Shown: positions 16,398-25,882, numbered from the stretch's first letter. The stretch: DNA of 64,000 bases from VXNE01 sp965261535 (GCA_965261535.1 OZ253469.1:1984001-2048000), one strand, 5' to 3'. Translations and numbers: made by a program. The notes: generated from the sequence alone by a model not told the origin.

Positions 16398-17381
16398 ATG
16401 TTGTATCGACCTTTCGGCAGTACGGGCCTCAACGTGTCGGCGATCGGTTTCGGCTGCTGGGAACTTGGCGGCAGCTATGGGCGAATCGATGAGTCCGAAG
16501 TCATTGCGGCGATCCACAAGGCACTCGATGTCGGCATCAACCTGTTCGACACTGCCGAAGCTTATGGCTTTGGTCGCTCCGAGGGCATTCTTGCCAAGGG
16601 CCTGGGGTCCCACCGCGACGAAATCGTGTTGGTCAGCAAGTTCGGCATCGGCTACAGCGGCGCCGGCCAAACGTCGAGGGACGGGACCCCCGAACGCATG
16701 ACGCGCTCCATCGAGACGACCCTCTCTTCGCTCAACACCGACCACCTCGATGTATATCTGGTGCACTGGCCGGATCGGGACACGCCGTTCGAGGAGACCA
16801 TGCGCGGACTCGAAGACCTGGTCCAACAGGGAAAGACGCGTTTCGTAGGCGTTTCCAATTTCAAGGCGCAAGAGATCGCGGGCTGCATGGCCGCCCGCCG
16901 CGTGGATGTCGGACAGTACGGCTATCACCTGTTCGACCGGCGCATGGAGTTGGACGTATTCCCGTACTGCGCCGAACAAGATATAGCCATGATGGTGTAT
17001 GGCCCGCTCGCCCACGGTCTGCTGACCGGGACGTTCAGCGCCGATACGCGGTTCGATGAGGGGAGAGATTGGCGTTCGCGCGGCGGCGCCTTCAACATGC
17101 CGTTGTTCAGCGAGGAGAACTTTCCGCGCAACCTGGCCGTTGTGGACGAGCTAAAGACTCTGGCCGCAGAACGCGGGATGGCGATGTATGAACTTGCCCT
17201 GGCGTGGGTTCTATCGAACCCCGTGGTGAGCGTAGCCCTGGTCGGCGCGCGCACCCCCGCCGAGGTGGAAGCGAACATGCACGCGCCCGAACTCACCCTG
17301 TCCGACGACGACAAACAGATCATCGACGCCGTGTTCGCCAGGCATGGCGTGGATACGCGACCCGACGTCTGGGTCGACTGA
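16398..17381 (+). CDS. Aldo/keto reductase
   Basis: A 327-residue NAD(P)H-dependent aldo/keto reductase of the (beta/alpha)8 class. The catalytic tetrad is visible: D51 and Y56 (FDTAEAYGFGRSE), K81 (LVSKFG), H123 (YLVHWPD). The cofactor-binding region with VGARTPAEVEAN near the C-terminus is typical of the family. The ATG has CAAGGAG at the right distance. It is followed after 6 bp by phzF, so the two are probably co-transcribed. The substrate cannot be read from the sequence; it could reduce small aldehydes or quinones. Confidence 0.92.
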   Translation: MLYRPFGSTGLNVSAIGFGCWELGGSYGRIDESEVIAAIHKALDVGINLFDTAEAYGFGRSEGILAKGLGSHRDEIVLVSKFGIGYSGAGQTSRDGTPERMTRSIETTLSSLNTDHLDVYLVHWPDRDTPFEETMRGLEDLVQQGKTRFVGVSNFKAQEIAGCMAARRVDVGQYGYHLFDRRMELDVFPYCAEQDIAMMVYGPLAHGLLTGTFSADTRFDEGRDWRSRGGAFNMPLFSEENFPRNLAVVDELKTLAAERGMAMYELALAWVLSNPVVSVALVGARTPAEVEANMHAPELTLSDDDKQIIDAVFARHGVDTRPDVWVD

Positions 17382-17387
17382 CGCGGC

Positions 17388-18212
17388 ATGATGCACTGCT
17401 CGATCATCGATGTGTTCGCAGAGAAACCGCTGGCCGGAAACCAACTCGCCGTGGTGCGCCAATGCGGACACCTGGATGCCGCGACGATGCAAGCTGTCGC
17501 GCGCGAGATGAACTTCGCGGAGACGACGTTTGTCGTCGAAGAAAGCGATGGCGAAGCGCGCGTGCGCATCTTCACCCCGGCGCAAGAGCTGCCATTCGCC
17601 GGACATCCGACGCTGGGGACCGCGTGGGTATTGGGACGAGATCGCAGCGTCTACACCCTCGACCTGGCGGCCGGTCGTGTTCCCGTATGCTTCGACGCCA
17701 GCGGCATCGCATGGATGCAACCGCCGCCGGTGACTTTGGGCGAGGCCTTGCCGATCGAACTGGCAGCCGCGTTGCTTGGTCTCGCCGAGGAAGATATCGA
17801 CCAATCGATTCCGGGTCGCTTCGCCGAAATCGGGCCGCGCTTCGTTTTGATCGGCGTCCGGACGCTCGATGCGTTGCGGCACGCACGCGTGGGCGCCACG
17901 ATCCACGCGGGCATTGCGAAAGACGCGTTCCTGGGCGTTTTTGTATTTGCTCAGGGTGGTTACAGTCGAGATGCCGACTTCGCCGTCCGAATGTTCTTCA
18001 ACGCCAACGGCTGGCGGGAAGATCCGGCTACCGGCAGCGCCAATACCGCCTTTGCCGCCTACCTGCGCCAGCGCGGCGTCAGCGGCGAGTTCACAGTCGA
18101 GCAGGGTTTCGAGATCGCTCGTCCTTCGCGTGTGTACCTTAATATCGGCGACATCATTCGCGTGGGCGGCAAAGTGCGACCCGTGCTGACCGGCACCCTT
18201 CGCATCGACTAA
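17388..18212 (+). CDS. PhzF family isomerase/epimerase
   Basis: A 274-residue protein of the PhzF/DapF-like fold. Family marks are the catalytic Glu in NFAETTFV (E45, same position as in PhzF), GHPTLGTAWVL, and EDPATGSANTAFAAYL. PhzF itself isomerises a phenazine precursor, but most homologues act outside phenazine synthesis; no other phz genes are present, so a general isomerase of unknown substrate is the safe call. It lies 6 bp after the aldo/keto reductase gene and converges with the D-aminoacylase gene. Confidence 0.9.
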   Translation: MMHCSIIDVFAEKPLAGNQLAVVRQCGHLDAATMQAVAREMNFAETTFVVEESDGEARVRIFTPAQELPFAGHPTLGTAWVLGRDRSVYTLDLAAGRVPVCFDASGIAWMQPPPVTLGEALPIELAAALLGLAEEDIDQSIPGRFAEIGPRFVLIGVRTLDALRHARVGATIHAGIAKDAFLGVFVFAQGGYSRDADFAVRMFFNANGWREDPATGSANTAFAAYLRQRGVSGEFTVEQGFEIARPSRVYLNIGDIIRVGGKVRPVLTGTLRID

Positions 18213-18228
18213 CCCTCGTCCCCTGCGC

Positions 18229-19890
18229 TTAGCCTCCGCTGCGCAACACCCTGCCGGGCCGAGACCCCGTGTGTTCGTCGTCGCGGAGGATGACCTGGCC
18301 GTTCACCAGCGTGGCCTTGTAGCCCGAAGCGCGCTGGATCAAGCGACTCTTGCCGTGCGGAAAGTCTCTGACGACGGTGGGTTGCCGCTCTTCGACGCGA
18401 TCGACATCGAGTATGTTGATGTCAGCCTTGTTGCCAACGTGCAGTCTGCCGCGATCCTTGAGATCCAGAACCCTCGCCGCCGCACTCGTCATGCGGCGTA
18501 TCGCCTCGGCCAGGCCCACCCTGCCTTCGTCGCGAACCCAATGGCTGAGCAAGAAAGACGGCCAGCCCGAATCCATGATCTGTGAGACATGCGCACCGGC
18601 ATCCCCCAGGCCGGGGACAACCCAATCCCGGGCCATCAGGGACTCTACCGCGTCCAGGTTCAGGTTGAAGAACGGGCGGTGGAAAACTGCTTCACCGTTG
18701 CTTTCGAGCATCACCCGCAACCAGGGCTCGGCTGGATGTTCGCCCGCCGCGTCGGCCATGGCCTGCAGGTTGTCGTGGGGTTCCCTGGTGTAGATCGGCC
18801 GCTCGCTATCGCCAAGCCAACGCAGGCCCCGGGCGAAGTTTTCGCTCGCCGGATCCGCCTTCGCGGCGGCGACGAGTTCGGCCCGGAAACCCTCGTCCCC
18901 GATAGCGTCGATGCGCTTGTCTACGTCCATCTCCCGCAGTTTCGCCCACGCGGGGAAGAGGATGTTCGTCTTCAGCGCGGAGACGAAACCGCCGCTCCTG
19001 GGTACCGTGGTGCCGTAGATTCTCAAGCCCTGGGCACGCAAGTCCTCCACGATATGGTACGGATCATCGAACGGCATGCTTTGTGTTTCAACGGCGCTGA
19101 ACAACACTCGGAGGTTGCCCGCGCGGGCTTCCTTGCCGAGGATCGTCAGGTCGTTTTCGATCGCGTCCTTGCTGAACCACGGCACGGTCTGCATCAGGCC
19201 GTTGTGGGCGCCGATCGCCCTGGCGATGGCTTCGAGCTCTTCCGCTTCGGCGAAGGTCCCCGGAATCGAACGGCCGTCCGGCAGACGATGGCCCGGCAAA
19301 CGGTTGGTCGAGAAGCCGACAGCCCCGTCTCTCACGGACTGCCCCGCGACCTCGGCAATCTCGGCGATTTCGCGGGCATTCGGGTTCTCGTCGATTCCCC
19401 GTTCTCCCATCACGTAGAAGCGAATCGCCCCGTGTCCCACCATACCGGCAACATTGATGGCCGGCTTCAGGGATTCCAGCGTGTCGAGGTATTCGCCGTA
19501 GCTCCGCCAATTCCACGGCAAGCCGGAAAGTATTGCCTCGCGGGGAATATCCTCCACGGTCTCAATCATTTCGGCCAGAAATTGCCGGTCTTCCGGTTTG
19601 CAGGGCGCGAACGTGACCCCGCAGTTGCCGAGGAGCGCAGTGGTGACCCCGTGCCAGGAAATGGGCGTGAGCATGGGATCCCAACCGATCTGGGCATCGA
19701 GGTGCGTGTGCAGATCGATGAAGCCCGGCGTGACCGCCAGACCGTCAGCGCGTATTTCCTCTTTGCCGCCGCCCGAGACGTCACCCATCGCAACGATGGT
19801 GTCGCCGTCGATAGCACCATCCCCGAAGAACGGTTCCGCGCCCATACCGTCGATAAGCAAACCGTCGCGGATGACGAGATCGTGGTTCAT
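18229..19890 (-). CDS. N-acyl-D-amino-acid deacylase (amidohydrolase)
   Basis: A 553-residue member of the amidohydrolase superfamily, D-aminoacylase/dihydroorotase-like group, expected to hydrolyse N-acyl-D-amino acids in the cytoplasm. Metal ligands H61 and H63 sit in GFIDLHTHLD; GNCGVTFAPC supplies the cysteine seen in D-aminoacylases; GDAGAHVSQI carries a later Asp. The start at 19890 (MNHDLVIRDG) is preferred over the upstream 19923 because the family begins with this strand. The next gene upstream on the same strand (GT2-GtrA) ends 64 bp before it, so co-transcription is possible but not compelling. Confidence 0.88.
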   Translation of the reverse strand: MNHDLVIRDGLLIDGMGAEPFFGDGAIDGDTIVAMGDVSGGGKEEIRADGLAVTPGFIDLHTHLDAQIGWDPMLTPISWHGVTTALLGNCGVTFAPCKPEDRQFLAEMIETVEDIPREAILSGLPWNWRSYGEYLDTLESLKPAINVAGMVGHGAIRFYVMGERGIDENPNAREIAEIAEVAGQSVRDGAVGFSTNRLPGHRLPDGRSIPGTFAEAEELEAIARAIGAHNGLMQTVPWFSKDAIENDLTILGKEARAGNLRVLFSAVETQSMPFDDPYHIVEDLRAQGLRIYGTTVPRSGGFVSALKTNILFPAWAKLREMDVDKRIDAIGDEGFRAELVAAAKADPASENFARGLRWLGDSERPIYTREPHDNLQAMADAAGEHPAEPWLRVMLESNGEAVFHRPFFNLNLDAVESLMARDWVVPGLGDAGAHVSQIMDSGWPSFLLSHWVRDEGRVGLAEAIRRMTSAAARVLDLKDRGRLHVGNKADINILDVDRVEERQPTVVRDFPHGKSRLIQRASGYKATLVNGQVILRDDEHTGSRPGRVLRSGG

Positions 19891-19953
19891 GCATGTTCCC
19901 CGCAGTGCACCCCGCCCCACCATATCGCGATCGCGCCGCCGCGGATCAACGCT

Positions 19954-21084
19954 CTATGCCTCCGGCTCCGCGGCGCGAAACGTCCAATAGGAATTGAGCA
20001 GATAGTTGCAAAGGGTGGCGGGGATGATCCCGCAACCCTGGAGAACCACGGGCGGCGCCTCGGGAAATAGCATCGAAAGCAGAACAAACGTGGCATAGCT
20101 AAGCGCCAATGTCGTCAGGGAGACCAGGTTGTACTTCAGGCCTCGAATGCGCCGACGGCTGGTCATCGCGCGATCGGCGAAGGTCCAATAGTTGTTGAGC
20201 AGAAAGTTCGAGATGATGGAAAGCTCGATCGCGATGGGCGACGCCAGGAACTTGTGCACGCCGAGTCCGAGAGCGAGTTCGAACGAACCGAGATTCACCA
20301 GCACGCCGGACAACCCGACGAGAGAGAACTTGAGAAACGTTCGATATCCGGCGACGCGCAGCCACCAGACGCTGTAGAAGAACTCGATCAGGTCCCGAAC
20401 GCCGAGCTTGGTCTGACCCCGTTCGCGATCGCGAAAATAGATCGGCTCCTCCACGACACGCGCGCCGGACTGGATCAGGCGATGCAGCAGCGCTATCTGA
20501 AACGCGTATCCCTGCACCTGGATCTCCGCCACATCGGCAGCCTTCAGCGCGCGCGCGGAAATCGCCTTGAATCCCGAAGTGCAATCATGAACGGTCACGA
20601 GTCCTGCGATTCGGCGCGCCAGGGTGTTGCCGCAGCGGGACAACCAGCGGCGTCCGAGGCTCCAACCCCTATCCACGGCGCCGCCGGAGACGTAGCGGCT
20701 ACCGATCGCAGCGTCCGCACCGTGCGCAACGCGAGCGAGCAGCGTTTTCGCGTCCGCGGGATCGTGGGAGAAGTCCGCATCCATCTGTACGACGATTTCT
20801 GCATCGAGCGAGTCCAGGGCATGTGAAATACCGCGCACGTATGCGTCTCCGAGTCCCCGCTTTTTCCCTTCAAGCAGATGCACGCGGCGGTCTTGCGCCG
20901 CAAACTCCCGGACGCGGTCTGCCGTGCCGTCCGGGCTCCCGTCGTCGACGATCAGGAACCGCGTCGCCTCGCTTGGGTATTCCTCGGTCAAACGCGCGAG
21001 CAGCGGCGACACGTTCGACGCCTCGTTGTACGTCGGGATGACGAAGCACACGCGTGGAGCGTTCGCTGGAGAAGTGTCTTTCAT
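19954..21084 (-). CDS. GT2 polyprenyl-phosphate glycosyltransferase fused to GtrA
   Basis: A 376-residue fusion. The N-terminal half (about 10-240) is a GT2 glycosyltransferase of the dolichol-phosphate mannose synthase type, with VIPTYNE, VDDGSPDGT and the metal site MDADFSHDP (D102, D104). The C-terminal part (about 245-370) has four hydrophobic helices with NFLLNNYWTF and NYLLNSYWTF, the hallmark repeats of GtrA-type flippases. It should charge undecaprenyl phosphate with a sugar and help move it across the membrane, for lipid or surface polysaccharide modification. No acceptor glycosyltransferase lies nearby. Confidence 0.9.
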   Translation of the reverse strand: MKDTSPANAPRVCFVIPTYNEASNVSPLLARLTEEYPSEATRFLIVDDGSPDGTADRVREFAAQDRRVHLLEGKKRGLGDAYVRGISHALDSLDAEIVVQMDADFSHDPADAKTLLARVAHGADAAIGSRYVSGGAVDRGWSLGRRWLSRCGNTLARRIAGLVTVHDCTSGFKAISARALKAADVAEIQVQGYAFQIALLHRLIQSGARVVEEPIYFRDRERGQTKLGVRDLIEFFYSVWWLRVAGYRTFLKFSLVGLSGVLVNLGSFELALGLGVHKFLASPIAIELSIISNFLLNNYWTFADRAMTSRRRIRGLKYNLVSLTTLALSYATFVLLSMLFPEAPPVVLQGCGIIPATLCNYLLNSYWTFRAAEPEA

Positions 21085-21178
21085 CTAACGCACGCCTGCG
21101 GCCAAAGCGCTCCTCCGACACGATTTCCGGGTCGACAGCGGGCGCTTCGCGCACGCCCCAACGCCGTCGCTCCGGAAG

Positions 21179-22222
21179 CTACCGGTTTGGGGTGCGGACA
21201 TGGCCCAACGCCAATGCTCCATTGTACGCACGGTCGACGGCCGCCCACAGGTCGGGGCGCAAGTACGCCTGGTTCAGCGCATATGTCGCGCCAGTCTCGA
21301 TCAAGTGCCGGCGCAGGAGCGACATCGGCGCCCACAACGGCACCTGTCCGCGCCGGTAGGCTTCAATCAGATCGGCAAGCTCCTGCATTCGGGTAAGGTT
21401 GGGTGGTCGAGTTTCCCCGATTGAAGGAACGCGGACAGTTCCCTGCAAATGCGCCAATGCGTTGACGTGCCCAGCCCGGGAAGCGGGCCGCGAAAGCGCC
21501 TGCAGCAAATCTCGGACGTAGCGCCTGGCCACGTTGTCGACAGCGCCGGACAGGTCTGACAGTAGATGTCCGAGTCGCCGGTAGGCCCGCACGTCGTGCG
21601 CCATCACCAGGTATTTGTAGGCAGCGTGGAAGGCGATGAGTTTCGCCGCCGTCATGCCGTAGGCGCGCGTTCGCCGCCAATGGGCGTACACGAACGTACG
21701 CATCACAAAGTTGGCGCAGCGTGGGGGATCGAATAGCCACCCGCCCTCTGTTGCGGGGAGTGCGGGCCGCCTGAGCGCGACCTGTGCCGCGTACACGCCG
21801 CGACCCGTGCCCTTAGTACCGCTCCGGAATAATTTGACGCCGGAAAGTCCGCAGCTTGGCGAATTCTGCATGAAGACGTAGCCATCGACCTCATCGAGCA
21901 AGGGCAACTGACGGTCCGCGTATGCGCGCAACGCGTCCGTCACATCCGCCAGCGCCCGCGATATGGCGGATTCCCCGCCAAAGACTCTCGCCCTGGGCGC
22001 GCTGGGGTCGCCCACAAGGCGAATCGGGTCGCGCGGTACGCCGAGACCGATGCCCACTTCCGGGCAGATGGGGCGAAACACATACAGGCCGTCGAGCGCC
22101 GCGTGCGGCATCGCCTGCCGCTTGTGGCCACCGTCGTACCTGACGTGGGCACCGGTCAGGCACTCGCTTACAGCAACCGTGAGGGGCGGCTTGGGAAAGG
22201 GCGGCAGTTTCTCGACATCCAT
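21179..22222 (-). CDS. DUF523-DUF1722 fusion protein
   Basis: A 347-residue protein with an N-terminal DUF523 domain (VSECLTGAHVRYDGGHK, SPSCGLSG; conserved Cys residues suggest metal or cluster binding) and a C-terminal DUF1722 domain (from about 190, YAHWRRTRAYGMTAAKLIAFH), the YbgA-like region often linked to photolyase genes. The biochemical function is not established; roles in thiouridine or DNA-repair metabolism have been suggested from gene neighbourhoods. It is divergent from the oxidase subunit III gene. There is no photolyase in this window. Confidence 0.85.
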   Translation of the reverse strand: MDVEKLPPFPKPPLTVAVSECLTGAHVRYDGGHKRQAMPHAALDGLYVFRPICPEVGIGLGVPRDPIRLVGDPSAPRARVFGGESAISRALADVTDALRAYADRQLPLLDEVDGYVFMQNSPSCGLSGVKLFRSGTKGTGRGVYAAQVALRRPALPATEGGWLFDPPRCANFVMRTFVYAHWRRTRAYGMTAAKLIAFHAAYKYLVMAHDVRAYRRLGHLLSDLSGAVDNVARRYVRDLLQALSRPASRAGHVNALAHLQGTVRVPSIGETRPPNLTRMQELADLIEAYRRGQVPLWAPMSLLRRHLIETGATYALNQAYLRPDLWAAVDRAYNGALALGHVRTPNR

Positions 22223-22351
22223 CCCGATACTTCAACACAAACCGCAGCCTCCGTTAACCCAGCGGGTTCCCAGCGGGTCCCAACGGCTCCCCAACCGAGC
22301 GGGTACGGGGAGTACAATTCCCGCAACGTTCACGCATGCGAGGCACTCAAG

Positions 22352-22969
22352 GTGGGCCTTTTCGCCAAGTTGACGGAGAAACCCTGGTTGCCGGACCAAA
22401 CGGGTGTGGCGCTACTGCGCACCGGCGGATTTGCGGTGCACAACAGAAAGGTCGCGCTGGTGATGTTTCTGGCGGTCGTGGGCGTCCTGTTCTCGCTCTT
22501 CATCGCCGCGTACCACATGCGCCTCGAATTCTCGACCGATTGGGTCGCGATGCCGGAACCGATGTTGCTCTGGGTCAATTCCGGCGTGCTCATCATCGCC
22601 AGTATCGCTTTCGAGTGGGCGCGTGCCGCCGTAGCCCGAAGCGATGTCACGCGTGGTCGAACCGCATTCCTGGTCGCCGGCGCATTGACGATGGGTTTCC
22701 TCATCGGCCAGTTAGTCGTCTGGCGCGAGGTCGTCGAACTCGGCTATTACGCCCGAACGAATCCCGCCAACGGATTCTTTTTCGTCCTGACCGGAGTCCA
22801 CGGCGTACATCTCCTCGGCGGGTTGTTCGCCTGGTGGCGCGCGGCGCGGCGAATGGTTCGGAATGCCGATATAGGCGACGCGCGAGTGAGCGTAGATCTT
22901 TGCGCGATGTACTGGCACTTCCTGCTCCTGGTCTGGCTGGGCATGTTCGCGCTGCTCTTGAATAGCTGA
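22352..22969 (+). CDS. Haem-copper oxidase subunit III-like protein (NorE-like)
   Basis: A 205-residue membrane protein with five hydrophobic segments of the cytochrome c oxidase subunit III family: FFFVLTGVHGVHLLGGL and the last helix YWHFLLLVWLGMFALLL are typical. The start is set at GTG 22352, which has GAGG eight nucleotides upstream; the frame is open back to 22103 but the extension is non-coding in character and overlaps the divergent gene. No subunit I or II gene is nearby, so it may be a NorE-like accessory or an orphan subunit. The copper ATPase gene starts 17 bp downstream, consistent with a shared copper/oxidase-assembly role. Confidence 0.8.
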   Translation: MGLFAKLTEKPWLPDQTGVALLRTGGFAVHNRKVALVMFLAVVGVLFSLFIAAYHMRLEFSTDWVAMPEPMLLWVNSGVLIIASIAFEWARAAVARSDVTRGRTAFLVAGALTMGFLIGQLVVWREVVELGYYARTNPANGFFFVLTGVHGVHLLGGLFAWWRAARRMVRNADIGDARVSVDLCAMYWHFLLLVWLGMFALLLNS

Positions 22970-22986
22970 CGGCGGCGGAGCGCGGC

Positions 22987-25416
22987 ATGAGCGACGTCGT
23001 GGCAACTCGCGATATCGAACGGCTCGAACTCGATATCGAGGGGATGACCTGCGCCGCGTGCGTAACCCGGCTCGAGAGGGCACTGTCCCGGGTCTCGGGT
23101 GTACGCAATGTCACGGTGAACCTCGCTCTCGAACGGGCATCGCTCGAGATCGACGACGGCGCGACGGGCATAGAGGCGCTCGCCGCCGCGGTGAATGGCG
23201 CCGGTTTTTCGGTCGGGCGAGAAACGCTGGCGTTCGCGGTGGAAGGCATGACCTGCGCCGCCTGTGCAACTCGGGTAGAGAAAGCGTTGCAACGCGTTCC
23301 CGGTGTGCTCGATGCAAGCGTGAACCTGGTCGCGGAACGCGCGAGCATCAACATCGTCAGGGGACGGGTCCGTTCAAGAGACGTCGCAGCCGCATTGGAA
23401 CACGCCGGATATCGGGCCAACTTCGATGCGGCCGAATCAACGTCGCAGACGCAATTCGACGAGGCGAAGGCTGACAACGAACGACGCGTCGTCATCCTGT
23501 CCGCAGCGCTCACCACGCCCCTCGTCCTCGGCATGTTGTTTCAGGTGCTCGGGTACGAGGACCTGCACGTGATGCCCGCATTCGAAGTCCTGATAGCCAC
23601 ACCGATACAGTTCGTCATAGGCGCGCGTTTCTACCGGGGCGCGTTCAATGCCTTGCGCGGCGGATCGGCGAACATGGATGTGCTCGTTGTTCTCGGCACT
23701 ACCGCCGCGTATGGATTCAGTTGGTATCTACTCCAAACTCTCGGCGAGGAAGCCGACGGCCAGCTCTACTTCGAGGCGTCCGCAGTCATCATCACACTGG
23801 TATTGCTCGGCAAATACCTGGAAAACAGGGCCAAACGCGGCACAACGCGGGCGATTCGCGCGCTGATGGAACTGCGACCGCCGACGGCCCGCGTAGAACA
23901 GCCGGACGGGACGATAATGGAAACCGGCATAGCTCGGGTGGCGAGCGGCGATAGGGTCGTCGTTCGTCCCGGAGAGCGGATTCCGGTGGATGGCGAGGTC
24001 GTGGAGGGCGCCAGCGATGTCGATGAATCCCTGGTCACCGGTGAGAGCTTGCCCGTGGCCAAGACTGCGGGTGATCCTGTCACTGGCGGCGCGATCAACG
24101 GCTCTGGGCTCCTCAAGGTGCGGGCGACTACCGTCGGCGAGGATTCGACACTCGCGAGGATCGTGCGCCTGGTGGAAAACGCGCAGGCGGGCAAGGCCGC
24201 CGTACAGCGCCTGGTCGACAGGATCAGCGCGGTGTTCGTTCCCGCCGTCATCGTCATCGCCCTCATCACCTTCGCCGCCTGGCTCGCCATATCGGGCAAC
24301 TTGGAATATTCGCTGATCGCCGCAGTGTCCGTGCTCGTCATCGCCTGTCCCTGCGCCCTGGGCCTGGCCACCCCCACGGCGATCATGACCGGCACCGGGG
24401 CGGCCGCGCGCGCGGGCATTCTGATCAAGGATGTCGATGCCCTCGAACAGGCGCACCACATCGACACGGTCATATTCGACAAGACCGGCACACTGACCGA
24501 AGGTCGTCCCAGCGTCGCGCGACTATTCGCGGGGACAAGCGAGAGCAACGACCAACACCTGTTGACCGTCGCCGCTTCCATTCAGCGGGGCAGCGAACAT
24601 CCCCTGGCGCGCGCGATGGTGGAACATGCGAGCGAGGCTGGCCTGAAAACGCTGCCGCTGCGCGAGTTTGAGGCAGTTCCCGGCTTTGGCGCGCGCGGCG
24701 TCGTGAACGGAAACCGGGTTTGGGTGGGCAACGCGGAATTCGTCGCCAGGCACGTTGCCATCGACAAGACATCTCGGGCGCATGCGCGCGATTGGGAAAC
24801 CGAAGGCACCACTGTTGTTTTCGTCGCCGAAGCCAACCGCCTGCTCGGTATTATCGGCATCAATGATCCCATTCGAGACACCGCCGCCGCAGCCATCGAC
24901 GCGCTGCGCGACATCGGCGTGCGGGCAGCCGTACTATCCGGCGATGCACAAGCGGTGGTACGACGCGTTGCCGAATCGGTAGGTATCGACGATGCCCGGG
25001 GCGGCGTGCGTCCAGACGAGAAAGCCAGGATCGTCGAGGAGATGACGACTACCGGCCGGGTTGTCGGCATGGTCGGCGACGGCATCAACGACGCGCCCGC
25101 GTTGGCGTCGGCCAATGTGGGCTTCGCCCTTGGCGCGGGCACCGATATCGCCATGGAAACCGCGGGGGTTACGCTCATGCGGTCGGATCCGCGCATGGTC
25201 GCCGGTGCCATCGCCGCAAGCCGCGCGACGTTCCGCAAGATCAAGCAGAACCTGTTTTGGGCCTTCGCTTACAATGTGGTCTGTATTCCGTTGGCAGCGC
25301 TCGGCTTTCTGAGCCCCACGATTGCGGCGGCCGCGATGGCCATGAGCAGCGTTAGCGTGGTCGGGAACTCGCTGCTGTTGCGCCGCTGGCGGCCATCTTT
25401 CGCGAAGGGCATCTAA
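22987..25416 (+). CDS. copA: Copper-translocating P1B-type ATPase
   Basis: An 809-residue Cu(I)-exporting ATPase of the inner membrane. Two N-terminal HMA domains carry GMTCAAC metal sites (C22/C25 and C90/C93). The transmembrane metal site is CPC (C454-P-C456). The phosphorylation motif DKTGTLT has D498, and GDGINDAPAL forms the hinge. Length and order match CopA. It is 17 bp after the oxidase subunit III gene and 9 bp before an HMA chaperone gene, so the three form an operon for copper export or delivery to the oxidase. CtpA-like supply to cytochrome oxidase is as possible as detoxification. Confidence 0.95.
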   Translation: MSDVVATRDIERLELDIEGMTCAACVTRLERALSRVSGVRNVTVNLALERASLEIDDGATGIEALAAAVNGAGFSVGRETLAFAVEGMTCAACATRVEKALQRVPGVLDASVNLVAERASINIVRGRVRSRDVAAALEHAGYRANFDAAESTSQTQFDEAKADNERRVVILSAALTTPLVLGMLFQVLGYEDLHVMPAFEVLIATPIQFVIGARFYRGAFNALRGGSANMDVLVVLGTTAAYGFSWYLLQTLGEEADGQLYFEASAVIITLVLLGKYLENRAKRGTTRAIRALMELRPPTARVEQPDGTIMETGIARVASGDRVVVRPGERIPVDGEVVEGASDVDESLVTGESLPVAKTAGDPVTGGAINGSGLLKVRATTVGEDSTLARIVRLVENAQAGKAAVQRLVDRISAVFVPAVIVIALITFAAWLAISGNLEYSLIAAVSVLVIACPCALGLATPTAIMTGTGAAARAGILIKDVDALEQAHHIDTVIFDKTGTLTEGRPSVARLFAGTSESNDQHLLTVAASIQRGSEHPLARAMVEHASEAGLKTLPLREFEAVPGFGARGVVNGNRVWVGNAEFVARHVAIDKTSRAHARDWETEGTTVVFVAEANRLLGIIGINDPIRDTAAAAIDALRDIGVRAAVLSGDAQAVVRRVAESVGIDDARGGVRPDEKARIVEEMTTTGRVVGMVGDGINDAPALASANVGFALGAGTDIAMETAGVTLMRSDPRMVAGAIAASRATFRKIKQNLFWAFAYNVVCIPLAALGFLSPTIAAAAMAMSSVSVVGNSLLLRRWRPSFAKGI

Positions 25417-25425
25417 GAGACCCAT

Positions 25426-25638
25426 ATGGAGCATTTGGAAATCAGAATCGAAGGCATGCAGTGCGATGGCTGCGTCACCAGTGTGCAGAAGGCTCTGGAA
25501 AGCCGCCCCGGCGTCGGCGCGGCTCGGGCGGACCTCGATTCCGGATCTGTTGCCATCGATTTCGAACCATCCAGGATCGACCGCCCCGGACTGGAAGCGG
25601 CCATCGAGGATGCCGGCTTCGATATCGCGGCTGGCTGA
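25426..25638 (+). CDS. CopZ-like heavy-metal chaperone (HMA domain)
   Basis: A 70-residue single HMA domain with GMQCDGC as the metal loop (the CxxC of CopZ) and the family's beta-alpha-beta rhythm ending DAGFDIAAG. It probably passes Cu(I) to the CopA encoded immediately upstream (9-bp gap). Loop chemistry (Asp-Gly between the cysteines instead of Ala-Ala or Ser-Ala) differs from the ATPase domains but is within family variation. Confidence 0.88.
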   Translation: MEHLEIRIEGMQCDGCVTSVQKALESRPGVGAARADLDSGSVAIDFEPSRIDRPGLEAAIEDAGFDIAAG

Positions 25639-25675
25639 CCGTCCGCGCCAATCGAGCCGCATCCGCAGCGTTCGA

Positions 25676-25882
25676 TCAGTGGTGTCGGCCACTGTGGGCA
25701 AATGCGTCCCGGCCGCGCCAGAACACGTCTGCGTGCGCCAGCGCCATGATGAACCACATCAGGTTGTGGGACGAAATGGTGACCGGGCCAGCGCTGTAGC
25801 TGATGTGCGTTCCCGTCGCGGCGAGGAGGCCGAATACCAGAAAGGCGATGGGCCAGATGCGAGGGTAGATGTATTTGAGCAT
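25676..25882 (-). CDS. Small membrane protein, unknown function
   Basis: A 68-residue hydrophobic protein with two candidate membrane spans, WPIAFLVFGLLAATGTHI and SHNLMWFIMALAHADVFW. It is convergent with the copper chaperone gene and begins 38 bp from the left flank of the IS element, so any upstream promoter may have been displaced. No family is recognised with certainty. Coding appearance is supported by the hydrophobic pattern and the charged His/Arg tail, not by homology. Confidence 0.55.
   Translation of the reverse strand: MLKYIYPRIWPIAFLVFGLLAATGTHISYSAGPVTISSHNLMWFIMALAHADVFWRGRDAFAHSGRHH

Noticed and set aside
17388..18212. Phenazine biosynthesis gene
   Set aside because: PhzF-like alone is not evidence for phenazine production; no other phz genes are present.
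18589..20070. 493-codon open frame on the plus strand
   Set aside because: Antisense shadow of the D-aminoacylase gene with no recognisable features.
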